Assembly: GCA_963666825.2 (NCBI GenBank)
Contig: OY763044.2
Location: 4,216,001-4,280,000, forward strand
Length of the DNA: 64,000 nt
From: Saccharicrinis sp963666825
GTDB lineage: Bacteria; Bacteroidota; Bacteroidia; Bacteroidales; Marinilabiliaceae
Reading direction: 5' to 3'
Below are positions 47,993-56,909 of the stretch, in pieces. Position 1 is the first letter of the stretch, and each line of letters begins with the position of its first letter. Both the position numbers and the translations under genes were made by a program. The notes under the pieces were generated by a model. The model searched no databases. It was not told the origin of the DNA and was given only the letters and a program-made list of their open reading frames with translations.

Positions 47993-49354
47993 ATGAATAG
48001 GGTTGGAAAAATAGAATTTGAGAATAAAGACTATGTTAGTTGGCTTTTTTACTCAAACAAACAATATATCAGAGGATTAATAATTTTCATCCTCTTATTT
48101 TATACTGCATTTTCGTTTCTGGATTATATTGAGGATAGCTATTCCTTTAAAACAATTCTATACATTAGATTTTTTATTGGTTTACCTGCTCTCTCTATTG
48201 CTTTAATTTTGTCATATATTGACAAAATGCAAAAGTACTTAAGAACGATAAATGCAACTGCTCTATTAATAATTAACCTGAGTATCTCTTTAATGTACTA
48301 TAACTTATTTCCCGGCGAAAAAGCGTTTAATACTTTTTATTCAGGATTGATTATTACTACAGCTAGTTTGTCCTTATCTATGAGCAATATTCGTTTATCA
48401 AATACCTATATTGTATTATCTACGACAACATTTATTCTTGTATCGATATTTAAGCACAATTTATTAAGCCAGGACAAATTACTATTTATTGAATCTACCA
48501 CGTTTTTAATTGTTTCATCAGGATTTTGGATCTTTGCGAATACTATTATCGATAAGTTTTCAAAGAAACTATTCTTAACTCAGAAACGCATTTGTGTAGA
48601 AAGAGATAAAATAAGTACTCAAAAAGAAAAGTTTGAAAAGCTCAACACCACTAAGAACCAGTTTTTCAGTATAATTTCCCACGACTTGAGAAGTCCATTT
48701 AATACTTTAATTGGCTATTTTTCAATTTTAATACAGAATAAAGACGAAAATATTTCCATAAAAAGAGATGAGATTCTACGTATCTATTTTCATATACGAA
48801 GAACATATAATTTATTAAACAACATTTTAATTTGGGGAAGATCTCAACTAAGAAATAATTATTTTCAGCCTCAAACTTATATTGTAAAAGACATTGTTTT
48901 TGAAAACAGAGATCTCTTTTATGAAATTTCATCTTCAAAAAATATACAAATCAACTATCAAATTGATCACAATACATTTGTTTATTGCGACAAAGAAATG
49001 ATTTGCACTATCTTAAGAAACCTAATATTAAATGCCATTAAGTTTACAAATGCTGGTGGAAACATAACAATCTTAGCAAAGAAACATTCCAGCAAAGAAA
49101 TTGAATTTGCAGTAGTTGATAATGGAATTGGCTTCTCTGATGAAATCAGAAAAAAAATTCTGGCAGCAAATGAACAATACACCACACCAGGAACAGATTA
49201 TGAAGAAGGATCTGGTATAGGATTAATGATTTCGCAAGAGTTTCTTAACCTGCATCAAAGAGAGCTTAAAATTGAAAGCAAAATAAATCAAGGCAGTAAG
49301 TTTTATTTTTACCTTCCCCGGGATGCCAAATCATATAAGCGCAGCTCAAAATAA
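47993..49354 (+). CDS. Membrane sensor histidine kinase (HisKA type)
   Basis: About 453 residues. Five or six hydrophobic segments cover residues about 20-190, with no periplasmic domain of size. A coiled coil leads to the phospho-acceptor His in FFSIISHDLRSPF at about 225-235. The ATPase domain shows the N box LRNLILNAIKFTNAGG, the G1 box DNGIGF and a GSGIGLMISQEF G2 box, ending SKFYFYLPRD. It has no receiver domain and no adjacent response regulator; the nearest is the PAS regulator opposite mfd. A GTG one codon upstream (47990) is also possible. Its signal is unknown. Confidence 0.92.
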   Translation: MNRVGKIEFENKDYVSWLFYSNKQYIRGLIIFILLFYTAFSFLDYIEDSYSFKTILYIRFFIGLPALSIALILSYIDKMQKYLRTINATALLIINLSISLMYYNLFPGEKAFNTFYSGLIITTASLSLSMSNIRLSNTYIVLSTTTFILVSIFKHNLLSQDKLLFIESTTFLIVSSGFWIFANTIIDKFSKKLFLTQKRICVERDKISTQKEKFEKLNTTKNQFFSIISHDLRSPFNTLIGYFSILIQNKDENISIKRDEILRIYFHIRRTYNLLNNILIWGRSQLRNNYFQPQTYIVKDIVFENRDLFYEISSSKNIQINYQIDHNTFVYCDKEMICTILRNLILNAIKFTNAGGNITILAKKHSSKEIEFAVVDNGIGFSDEIRKKILAANEQYTTPGTDYEEGSGIGLMISQEFLNLHQRELKIESKINQGSKFYFYLPRDAKSYKRSSK

Positions 49355-49420
49355 TTTACTCCGCATTAGTAATTTTGATAAATAAATTTTACTATTGCTA
49401 CTTCTCAAAAAAAATGAAAA

Positions 49421-52400
49421 GTGAGTCAATCGGAAATTCTAAATAAATACAACACTTCTAAGCTTTTAACCCAATTAAAAAACCTCATTAAAGACAATTC
49501 AAAAAGATTGTTTTTATCAGGAGCCACAGGTTCATTTAAAAGTTTATTGGTTGCAGAGTCTCTTAACAACAATCAACATTTAATTATTCTTAATGATAAA
49601 GAAGAGGCTGCATACTTCTATAATGATCTTATTCAGCTTATTGGTGATGAAAAGATATACTTTTTACCATCTTCATATAAACGTTCGCCAGAATATGGAA
49701 ACGTTGATGCGTCGAACATTATATTACGAACTGAAGCATTGAACTTTTTAAGTTCCGGAGAAAATGATGGTATAGTTGTAAGTTACCCTTTGGCAATATT
49801 TGAAAAAGTACCTACTAACGAATTATTAAACGACTGCACTTTAAATATTAAAACAGGAGAAAAACTGGATATTTCATTTGTTACTGAAGTTTTAAATGAA
49901 TATGAGTTTAATCGAGAAGATTTTGTTTATGAACCCGGCCAATTTTCAGTAAGAGGAAGTATTGTTGATATTTATTCTTTCGCCAATGAAGATCCTTACC
50001 GGATTGATTTCTTTGGTGATGAAGTTGATTCCATCAGAACATTTGATCTCGAAAATCAATTATCTATTGAAAAACTGGATAAAATAGCCATCATCCCAAA
50101 TATAAATAAACAGCAAGACACTGATAAAATATCATTATTTGATTTTCTAAGTCCTGATACATTTATTTGGGCCTATGACTTTAATTTTATTTTTGACAAT
50201 ATAGCAGAGGCTCATTTAAAGATAAAACACAGAAACAGCCAGAGAGAAGAAAGTGAAGAAGTACCATCCTTAAGCTTATTTTGTGATGAAACAGAAATTC
50301 ATAAACGAATAATCGAGAAAAAAACCATAGAGTTTGGAAAGAAAAGTATATTTAAAGATTCTACTGAAATTACTTTTAATACCTCACCACAACCCGCATT
50401 TAATAAGAATTTCAATTTACTTGAAGAAGATCTACTATCGAATGAAGAAAAAGGATATGAAAGATATATTTTATCTGACAATCCAAAACAGCACGACAGA
50501 TTAAGAGATATCTTCAAAGACCTGAACAGCAAAATATCATATACTCCTCTATCAAAAACCTTACACGAAGGATTTATTGATAACGATTCAAAGTTTTGTT
50601 TTTATACCGACCATCAAATCTTCGAACGTTACCACAAGTTTAGCTTAAGAACTGATAAGGCTCGTATTGCAAAACAAGCAATATCACTAAAGGAACTTAG
50701 CAGATTAAACCCGGGTGATTATGTTGTCCATGTGGATCATGGAATTGGTAGATTTGGAGGATTAGTTACTACTAACGAAAACGGCAAACCTCAGGAAGCA
50801 ATACGCCTGGTATTCAGAGACAATGACATTCTTTTGGTAAGCATTCACTCTTTGCACAGAATTAGTAAATACAAAAGCAAAGACAGTGAGCCACCTCGTA
50901 TCAATAAATTAGGTACAGCAGCTTGGCAAAAGATAAAAGATAAAACCAAAAAGAAAGTAAAGGATATTGCACGAGAGTTAATTTCTCTTTACGCTCAACG
51001 AAAACAAGAACCCGGCTTTGCTTTTTCGCCTGACAGTTACTTGCAAACTGAACTTGAAGCTTCGTTTATATATGAAGATACTCCTGATCAGGAAAAAACC
51101 ACGCAACTTGTAAAAGAAGCAATGGAGAAAGATACTCCAATGGACATGCTGGTTTGTGGAGATGTTGGTTTCGGAAAAACAGAAATTGCCATCAGAGCTG
51201 CATTTAAAGCGGTAACTGACAATAAACAGGTGGCTGTTTTGGTTCCTACAACCATTCTGGCAATGCAACATTATAATACATTCAAAGAGCGCTTAAAAGA
51301 TTTCCCTTGTGAAATTGACTACATCAGCCGCCTACGAAAACCCAAAGACATAAAACAGGCTCTAACTAAATTAAAAACGGGAGAAGTTAGTATTATCATA
51401 GGAACTCATCGATTAATAGGAAAAGATGTTGAGTTTAAAGACATGGGTTTATTAATTATTGATGAAGAACAAAGGTTTGGAGTAAGCATCAAAGAAAAAC
51501 TTAAAAAAATAAAGGTAAATGTTGATACTCTAACATTAACGGCTACTCCAATTCCGAGAACATTACAGTTTTCTTTAATGGGTGCTCGTGATCTATCAAT
51601 ATTAAATACACCTCCACCAAACCGTCATCCTATTTTAACAGAACTTCATACAATTAATGATGAGATTATTAAAGAAGCCATTTCGTATGAAGTAGACAGA
51701 AATGGCCAGGTATTCTTTATTCACAATAGAGTTCAAAATATTTTTGAAATTGAGGCTATGATCAATAGGATTTTACCAGAAGTAAAAACTGTTGTAGCTC
51801 ATGGTCAGATGGATGGCCCTCAACTGGAAAAAATAATGCTGGATTTCATAAACGGCGATTATGATGTTCTTATAGCAACCACAATTATTGAATCAGGTTT
51901 GGATATTCCTAATGCTAATACCATTATCATTAACAATGCAAATCACTTTGGACTAAGTGAATTGCATCAGTTAAGAGGTAGAGTTGGACGTTCTAATAAA
52001 AAAGCATTCTGTTATTTACTGGCTCCACCTTTAACATCTGTTACTCAAGAAGCCCGTCGAAGACTAAAAATCATCGAGGAATTTTCTGATTTGGGAAGTG
52101 GTTTTAATATCTCAATGCAGGATTTAGATATCAGAGGTGCCGGAAACTTATTGGGAGGTGAACAAAGTGGATTTATTGCAGATATAGGTTTTGAAACTTA
52201 TCATAGAATTTTAAACGAGGCGATTCTTGAATTAAAAGAAACCGAGTTTAAAGAATTATATGAAGAAGAGATACATCAAAAAGCAGATAAAAACATTCAG
52301 TTTGTCACAGATTGTACTATTGAAACAGATGCTTTATTAGTCTTGCCTGATCAATATATAGAAAATGTTGCTGAAAGAATGCAATTGTACAGAAAGCTTG

Positions 52401-52774
52401 ATGGATTAAAAGATGAAGAAGAACTGAATGGTTTTAAATCAGAGTTAGCTGATCGATTTGGCCCAATACCAGAAACAACAGAAGAATTAATTCAGGTTGT
52501 ACAAATAAGATGGAAGGCAATTGAATTAGGAGTAGAAAAGATAGTTTTCAAAAATGGAAAACTCTTAATATACTTTGTTTCTAATCAGGAATCTCCTTAC
52601 TACCAATCACCTGTTTTTACAGGAATATTAGGATTTCTTCAAGCAAAAGCCAAAACAGCAAAAATGCAGGAAAAGAATAACAAGTTAAGATTGGCTATAC
52701 CTTCAGTAAAAGATATTAGTAAGATCAAACAATTATTTGATAACATTCATTCATTCGTATTTTCAGAGGAATAA
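49421..52774 (+). CDS. mfd: Transcription-repair coupling factor Mfd
   Basis: ATP-driven translocase of 1117 residues that removes stalled RNA polymerase at DNA lesions and recruits UvrA. Modules in order: UvrB-homology N-terminal region (LFLSGATGSFKSLL, YEPGQFSVRGSIVDIYSF), CarD-like RNA polymerase interaction domain (LNPGDYVVHVDHGIGRFGGL at about 430), RecG-like helicase with Walker A CGDVGFGKTE near 580 and DEEQRFG near 682, motif VI region LRGRVGRSNKKAFCYLL, and the C-terminal TRCF domain. The start is a GTG; an ATG seven bases upstream is out of frame. Its last codons and those of the facing regulator form one inverted repeat. Confidence 0.96.
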   Translation: MSQSEILNKYNTSKLLTQLKNLIKDNSKRLFLSGATGSFKSLLVAESLNNNQHLIILNDKEEAAYFYNDLIQLIGDEKIYFLPSSYKRSPEYGNVDASNIILRTEALNFLSSGENDGIVVSYPLAIFEKVPTNELLNDCTLNIKTGEKLDISFVTEVLNEYEFNREDFVYEPGQFSVRGSIVDIYSFANEDPYRIDFFGDEVDSIRTFDLENQLSIEKLDKIAIIPNINKQQDTDKISLFDFLSPDTFIWAYDFNFIFDNIAEAHLKIKHRNSQREESEEVPSLSLFCDETEIHKRIIEKKTIEFGKKSIFKDSTEITFNTSPQPAFNKNFNLLEEDLLSNEEKGYERYILSDNPKQHDRLRDIFKDLNSKISYTPLSKTLHEGFIDNDSKFCFYTDHQIFERYHKFSLRTDKARIAKQAISLKELSRLNPGDYVVHVDHGIGRFGGLVTTNENGKPQEAIRLVFRDNDILLVSIHSLHRISKYKSKDSEPPRINKLGTAAWQKIKDKTKKKVKDIARELISLYAQRKQEPGFAFSPDSYLQTELEASFIYEDTPDQEKTTQLVKEAMEKDTPMDMLVCGDVGFGKTEIAIRAAFKAVTDNKQVAVLVPTTILAMQHYNTFKERLKDFPCEIDYISRLRKPKDIKQALTKLKTGEVSIIIGTHRLIGKDVEFKDMGLLIIDEEQRFGVSIKEKLKKIKVNVDTLTLTATPIPRTLQFSLMGARDLSILNTPPPNRHPILTELHTINDEIIKEAISYEVDRNGQVFFIHNRVQNIFEIEAMINRILPEVKTVVAHGQMDGPQLEKIMLDFINGDYDVLIATTIIESGLDIPNANTIIINNANHFGLSELHQLRGRVGRSNKKAFCYLLAPPLTSVTQEARRRLKIIEEFSDLGSGFNISMQDLDIRGAGNLLGGEQSGFIADIGFETYHRILNEAILELKETEFKELYEEEIHQKADKNIQFVTDCTIETDALLVLPDQYIENVAERMQLYRKLDGLKDEEELNGFKSELADRFGPIPETTEELIQVVQIRWKAIELGVEKIVFKNGKLLIYFVSNQESPYYQSPVFTGILGFLQAKAKTAKMQEKNNKLRLAIPSVKDISKIKQLFDNIHSFVFSEE

Positions 52775-52794
52775 TAATTTAGAATTATTCCTCT
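52765..52794. terminator. Inverted repeat spanning mfd and regulator stop codons
   Basis: 11-bp perfect stem AGAGGAATAAT / ATTATTCCTCT with an 8-base loop. It contains the last codons and TAA stop of both convergent genes, so both proteins end in Glu-Glu. Probably a bidirectional 3' end. Confidence 0.7.
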
Positions 52795-53852
52795 ATAAGT
52801 ATAACTTCATGAATCTCTCCGGTAGAAGAACTTAATAAGTTACATTGAAACTTGTACGATTTACCATTTGTAAAATCAATTTCTACATGATCATTCAATT
52901 CTTTCATTGAACCTTCATTACTCAATACATCATACCATTTAGATTTTTCATCCAAGAAATATTGAATATTTTTTCCTTCAATATTAAAATCATCTAACTC
53001 CTTCTGTGTATAAGTATTTGTTTTTAGAATCTGACCTGTATTATTTATAATAAGTGATAATTTATCTTTATCAAATAAAATCTTTTCATAAACCTTATTT
53101 CTTTTTTCACAAAACTTACTTTGAGAAACATCCTTAACAATAATCTGAACCGATATTTTATTATTAAAATTAACCTTTGAACCAGTTAATTCAGCCCAAT
53201 ACGTATCACCATGCACTGTTTTAAGCTTAATCAAAAAAGGTTCAATTTTTTTATCCTCTTCCAAAGAGCTATTTATTTTACTATTGAACTCTTCAATAAA
53301 ATCTTCATGAATATAATTTTCAATAGGAAATCCAATTACATCCTCTATATAGTGAGTTTTAAACACATCCAATCCCAAACAATTCAAATACATGATTTTA
53401 CCATTTGTAACTACAACAATTGGTAATGGTGAAGTTGAAATAAACTCTCTGTATCCCTGCTCTCTTTCTCTTTGTTCAACATCAACCTTATGTTTGTAAA
53501 AAGCAAGGTCAATACTAATACCCAGTTCTTTTTTATTAATGGGTTTTACCAGATAACCATAAGAATTTGTTACTATAGCTCTTTCAATAACCTGTGATGA
53601 AGTATCACTGGAAATATAAATTACAGGAACATTTGCCTCTCTTCGAAGAAGTTCTGCTGTTTGGATACCATCCAATTCACCATCTAAATGTATATCCATT
53701 AAAACAACATCAGGATGCAATTCCTTACACATTTCTACGGCTTCCCTTCCTGATGAAGTTTTCCCTACCAGTTCATGCCCTAAATCACGCAAAAACATGG
53801 TAAAAATTGCTGTTATAAATTTGTCATCCTCTACTACAAATATTCTTCTCAT
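52785..53852 (-). CDS. Response regulator with PAS domains and no DNA-binding output
   Basis: Protein of 355 residues. The N-terminal CheY-like receiver has an acidic pocket in VVEDDKF, the phospho-acceptor Asp in DVVLMDIHLDG (about residue 52), a Ser/Thr switch in VIYISSDT and Lys in YLVKPINK. Two PAS domains follow, at about 130-250 and 255-350 (TSPLPIVVVTNGKIMYLN, LSLIINNTGQILKTN). There is no HTH, kinase or cyclase domain, so output must go through protein contact or a partner kinase. No kinase is adjacent on the same strand. It is convergent with mfd. Confidence 0.88.
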   Translation of the reverse strand: MRRIFVVEDDKFITAIFTMFLRDLGHELVGKTSSGREAVEMCKELHPDVVLMDIHLDGELDGIQTAELLRREANVPVIYISSDTSSQVIERAIVTNSYGYLVKPINKKELGISIDLAFYKHKVDVEQREREQGYREFISTSPLPIVVVTNGKIMYLNCLGLDVFKTHYIEDVIGFPIENYIHEDFIEEFNSKINSSLEEDKKIEPFLIKLKTVHGDTYWAELTGSKVNFNNKISVQIIVKDVSQSKFCEKRNKVYEKILFDKDKLSLIINNTGQILKTNTYTQKELDDFNIEGKNIQYFLDEKSKWYDVLSNEGSMKELNDHVEIDFTNGKSYKFQCNLLSSSTGEIHEVILIEE

Positions 53853-53896
53853 AATAAAATTGATTCTTATTCATAACTTTCGCTATCAAATAATTA

Positions 53897-53904
53897 TATA
53901 TTTG
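53897..53904 (+). promoter_or_regulatory. -7 promoter element TATATTTG for coaX
   Basis: Exact TAnnTTTG match 17 bases before the GTG at 53922. The predicted transcript start lies after the GTG at 53904, which rules out that upstream start and implies a leader of only about ten bases. Confidence 0.5.
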
Positions 53905-53921
53905 TGCAAAAATTTAGATAC

Positions 53922-54656
53922 GTGAATTTAGTCATTGATCAGGGAAATACATTTATAAAAATTGGTGTTTTTGATAAGGGGAAGCTGATGCATTTTAATT
54001 CCTGTAATTTTTTTGACGAAAATTTATTAAACAAAATAAAAGATCGCAATAAAATTGAGAAAGTCATACTTTCTTCAGTTAAGCATGAATTTAATAATCC
54101 GGCAGATGTTCTTGAAATATTAAATTTATCAGCCAATATAACATCAATAATTTTAGACAATGAAACAAAGATTCCCATCACAAATTGTTACGAAACACCT
54201 AAAACATTGGGAAAAGACAGACTTGCAGCACTTGTTGGAGCTTCAGAATTTCATCCGGGAGATCCTAAATTAGTTATTGATGCAGGAACTGCAATAACAA
54301 TTGATTACCTTGATGAAAACAACAATTTTCTTGGAGGAAATATTTCACCGGGTATTCAAACACGTTTTAAATCATTACACCAAAATACAGGTCAATTGCC
54401 TTTACTTGAAATCAACGAAAATTCACCTTTTATGGGAGTAAATACCTCAAATGCGATACAGTCAGGAGTACAAAATGGTGTTATTTTCGAAATCGACCAC
54501 TATATTTCGCACTATAATCAACTAAATATCAATACAAAAACAATTTTAACAGGTGGAGATGCATATTTTTTTGTCAAAAAATTAAAAAATCCCATCTTTG
54601 TAAATCAAAATTTAGTGTTAACAGGTTTAAATACAATACTTGAATACAATGTATAA
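53922..54656 (+). CDS. coaX: Type III pantothenate kinase
   Basis: First enzyme of coenzyme A synthesis, phosphorylating pantothenate, ASKHA fold, 244 residues. The GTG at 53922 gives MNLVIDQGNTFIKIGVF, the typical type III start with the phosphate-1 motif; the longer frame from 53904 adds six residues and would overlap the -7 box. Other motifs: GKDRLAALVGA, the DAGTAITIDYL phosphate-2 motif, and GGNISPGIQTR with the ILTGGDA region. It leads the conserved cluster coaX, TPR, lptC, CNNM/CorC, PPIase, although a 222-base spacer with its own promoter separates it from the TPR gene. Confidence 0.94.
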   Translation: MNLVIDQGNTFIKIGVFDKGKLMHFNSCNFFDENLLNKIKDRNKIEKVILSSVKHEFNNPADVLEILNLSANITSIILDNETKIPITNCYETPKTLGKDRLAALVGASEFHPGDPKLVIDAGTAITIDYLDENNNFLGGNISPGIQTRFKSLHQNTGQLPLLEINENSPFMGVNTSNAIQSGVQNGVIFEIDHYISHYNQLNINTKTILTGGDAYFFVKKLKNPIFVNQNLVLTGLNTILEYNV

Positions 54657-54754
54657 ATTAAAAATATTAGCTAGTAAAAAGCTAATACATCCTATTAATA
54701 TACCTACCTCTAAAATATACCCATTAGGAATATGCACTTTCCCACCCCCACAAG

Positions 54755-54770
54755 TTGGCATAACTTTTGG
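54755..54770 (+). promoter_or_regulatory. Sigma-54-like -24/-12 promoter
   Basis: TTGGCATAACTTTTGG matches TTGGCAC-N5-TTGC closely: the GG pair and the later GG are the required 12 bases apart. Only the final C of -12 (G here) and the C after TGGCA differ. A TGTACT-AGC-AGTACA palindrome directly follows at 54771-54785. The leader to the TPR gene would be about 100 bases. Confidence 0.45.
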
Positions 54771-54878
54771 TGTACTAGCAGTACAATAAATCAATTCTTT
54801 TATAGAAACTTAATAATATAAATATTCACAGCACAATACATCAATTTGATTAACAATTACTTAAAACTTATAAACACC

Positions 54879-56249
54879 ATGCCAAGAATTTTTACAAAGA
54901 TTTTTATCACGGGAATGATAACTCTTTTAGCAGTGCAGGTAAGCGCTCAAAAAGGAGTTGAAGACGGCTCAAAATATGGGCACGGAGAAGACAGCTTAAA
55001 ATGTCTTAAAAACCTATCTCTGTTTGTTGAATATGTAAAACAAAAAAGTTATGCAGATGCTATCCCTGCATGGGAAATTTGCTTTAACGAATGTCCTTTA
55101 GCTAGTACAAAAATTTACACTGATGGTGTAAAAATTATGTCTTATCGCATTAAAAAAGAAAAAGATGCAGCTAAAAAAGAAGAACTTATCCAACAATTAA
55201 TGGGAGTTTACGATCAAAGAATTAAATATTTTGGTAACAGTAGAAAATACGGCGAAGGATATATCTTAGGTCGTAAAGCTGTTGATTATCTAGAGTATAA
55301 AAAAACTGAGCCTGAAGCTAGAAAATTAGCTCAAGAATGGTTCGAAAAATCTGTTAGTGATAGAGGAAATGATAGTGAGGGTGCTGTTTTAGCTACATAT
55401 ATGACTAACACTGTTGCTATGTATAAAGATGGACAGGTTGGAGCTGAAGCTGTAGTTACAAATTACGTTAAAGTTAACGACATTCTTGCTGCAGCTATTA
55501 CTAAATATGAATCGAAGCCGAAGTATCAAGACATGTACAAAACATTAAAAGATAATGTTGAAAAGCTTTTTGCTACTAGTGGTGCTGCTGATTGTGAAAC
55601 TATTGAAAAAATCTTTGCTCCTCAATTAGAAGAAAACAAACAAAATACTGACTGGTTAAAATTAGTTACAAAACTATTAGCCAGAGCAAACTGTGAGGAT
55701 GCTCAGTTATTATATGATGTTTCTGAGAGCTTACATACTATTGAACCATCTTCATCTTCTGCATATGGTTTAGCACGTATGTATTTAAAATCACAAGATC
55801 TTGACAAATCTGTTGAATTTTATAATGAAGCGATTAACTTAGAGGAAGAAGCTGATCAAAAAGGAACTTTCCATTACCAATTAGGTTTAATCAAATTCAA
55901 CCAGGGAAAATTAGCTGAAGCAAGATCTAATGCTCAAAAAGCAATTGAATTAAGACCAAATTGGGGTGATCCATATATCCTTATTGGAAACTTGTACGCT
56001 ACTTCTGCTAAAAACTTTGGAGCGGATGAATTCGAACATAAAACAGCTTACTGGGCTGCAGTAGATCAATTCATCAAAGCAAAAAGTGTTGATGCTACAG
56101 TTGCTGATAAAGCTAATGAATTAATTGGAATTTATTCTAAACACTTCCCAGGTACTGAAGAGATTTTCTTCCATAACCTTTCTGAAGGAGCATCTTATTC
56201 GTTAGGTGGATGGATTAATACAACAACTAAAGTTAGAGCTAAAAAATAA
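54879..56249 (+). CDS. Secreted tetratricopeptide repeat protein
   Basis: Exported protein of 456 residues with a signal peptide ending VSAQ. The chosen ATG at 54879 (MPRIFTKIF) is preferred over a TTG eleven codons upstream. The mature part begins with a conserved-looking KYGHGEDSLKCLKNLSLFVEYVKQKSY region, and C-terminal TPR units include FHYQLGLIKFNQGKLAEARSNAQKAIEL and the preceding and following helices. Codons are dominated by GCT, GTT, TTA and GAA, suggesting strong expression. It lies between coaX and lptC, as in related Bacteroidota. Its role is probably in envelope assembly; the partner is not known. Confidence 0.82.
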   Translation: MPRIFTKIFITGMITLLAVQVSAQKGVEDGSKYGHGEDSLKCLKNLSLFVEYVKQKSYADAIPAWEICFNECPLASTKIYTDGVKIMSYRIKKEKDAAKKEELIQQLMGVYDQRIKYFGNSRKYGEGYILGRKAVDYLEYKKTEPEARKLAQEWFEKSVSDRGNDSEGAVLATYMTNTVAMYKDGQVGAEAVVTNYVKVNDILAAAITKYESKPKYQDMYKTLKDNVEKLFATSGAADCETIEKIFAPQLEENKQNTDWLKLVTKLLARANCEDAQLLYDVSESLHTIEPSSSSAYGLARMYLKSQDLDKSVEFYNEAINLEEEADQKGTFHYQLGLIKFNQGKLAEARSNAQKAIELRPNWGDPYILIGNLYATSAKNFGADEFEHKTAYWAAVDQFIKAKSVDATVADKANELIGIYSKHFPGTEEIFFHNLSEGASYSLGGWINTTTKVRAKK

Positions 56250-56252
56250 CAG

Positions 56253-56849
56253 ATGGATTCTGAATATTTAAATAGCAATTTTAATAATATTACAAAAACT
56301 GCAAGAGGCTTTATGCTTCTTGCAGTTTTGCTTTTTATCTACTCTTGTACATCTAATAAACCAGAGGAGATAAAAGCTATTGAAGAAATTCAAAATATAC
56401 CTTCCTTAGAGTTATACGATTACGAATCATTCATTACTGATTCCGGGAAAGTCAAGTACCAACTGATTACTCCACAATTACTCAACTTTGATAAAAGAGA
56501 AGATCCTTACAAAGAATTTCCTCAAGGTGGTCATATTATAACCTATGATGATACCACCAACATAATCAAGTCAGAAATCAAATGTAAATACGCAATTAAC
56601 TACGAGAAAGAGAAGCTTTGGGATTTAAGAAACAACGTCGAAGCCATAAATGAAGACGGAGTACTTTTCAATACAGAACAACTATTCTGGAACGAAAAGG
56701 ATAAGCGAATTTACACAGATAAATTTATCAAGATTACAACCGAGGACAAGATCATAACAGGCTATGGTCTGGAAGCAACTCAAAACCTAAACGATTACGA
56801 AATTAAAAATGTTAGTGCCATATTAGAAATTGATACAGAAGAAAAATAA
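56253..56849 (+). CDS. lptC: LptC: LPS export periplasmic bridge protein, lipoprotein-type
   Basis: Component of the Lpt system that carries lipopolysaccharide from the inner membrane. A lipobox FIYSC at residues 28-32 suggests a lipoprotein. The beta-jellyroll is seen in a run of short strands: YESFITDSGKVKYQLIT, GGHIITYDDT, LWDLRNNVEAINEDGVLFNTEQLFWNEK (several blocks) and the final DYEIKNVSAILEI. Two starts are possible: ATG 56253, three bases after the TPR stop codon, or ATG 56313, which would begin at MLLAVLL. The second lies in the loop of a strong hairpin, so initiation there could be blocked. The TPR gene, lptC and CNNM gene are closely spaced. Confidence 0.88.
   Translation: MDSEYLNSNFNNITKTARGFMLLAVLLFIYSCTSNKPEEIKAIEEIQNIPSLELYDYESFITDSGKVKYQLITPQLLNFDKREDPYKEFPQGGHIITYDDTTNIIKSEIKCKYAINYEKEKLWDLRNNVEAINEDGVLFNTEQLFWNEKDKRIYTDKFIKITTEDKIITGYGLEATQNLNDYEIKNVSAILEIDTEEK
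56295..56329 (+). terminator. Strong terminator-like hairpin inside the lptC start region
   Basis: A 12-bp perfect stem AAAACTGCAAGA / TCTTGCAGTTTT continues with one G-T and two G-C pairs to a 5-base loop, and is followed by GCTTTTTATC. It begins 46 bases after the TPR stop codon. The ATG at 56313 is in the loop. It fits an intrinsic terminator or attenuator between a highly expressed gene and its downstream operon. Confidence 0.75.
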
Positions 56850-56909
56850 TATTTTATAATTACACACATTTTGTAAATTTAAGCTCTAGTTTTTTGTAAC
56901 ATACATTTA

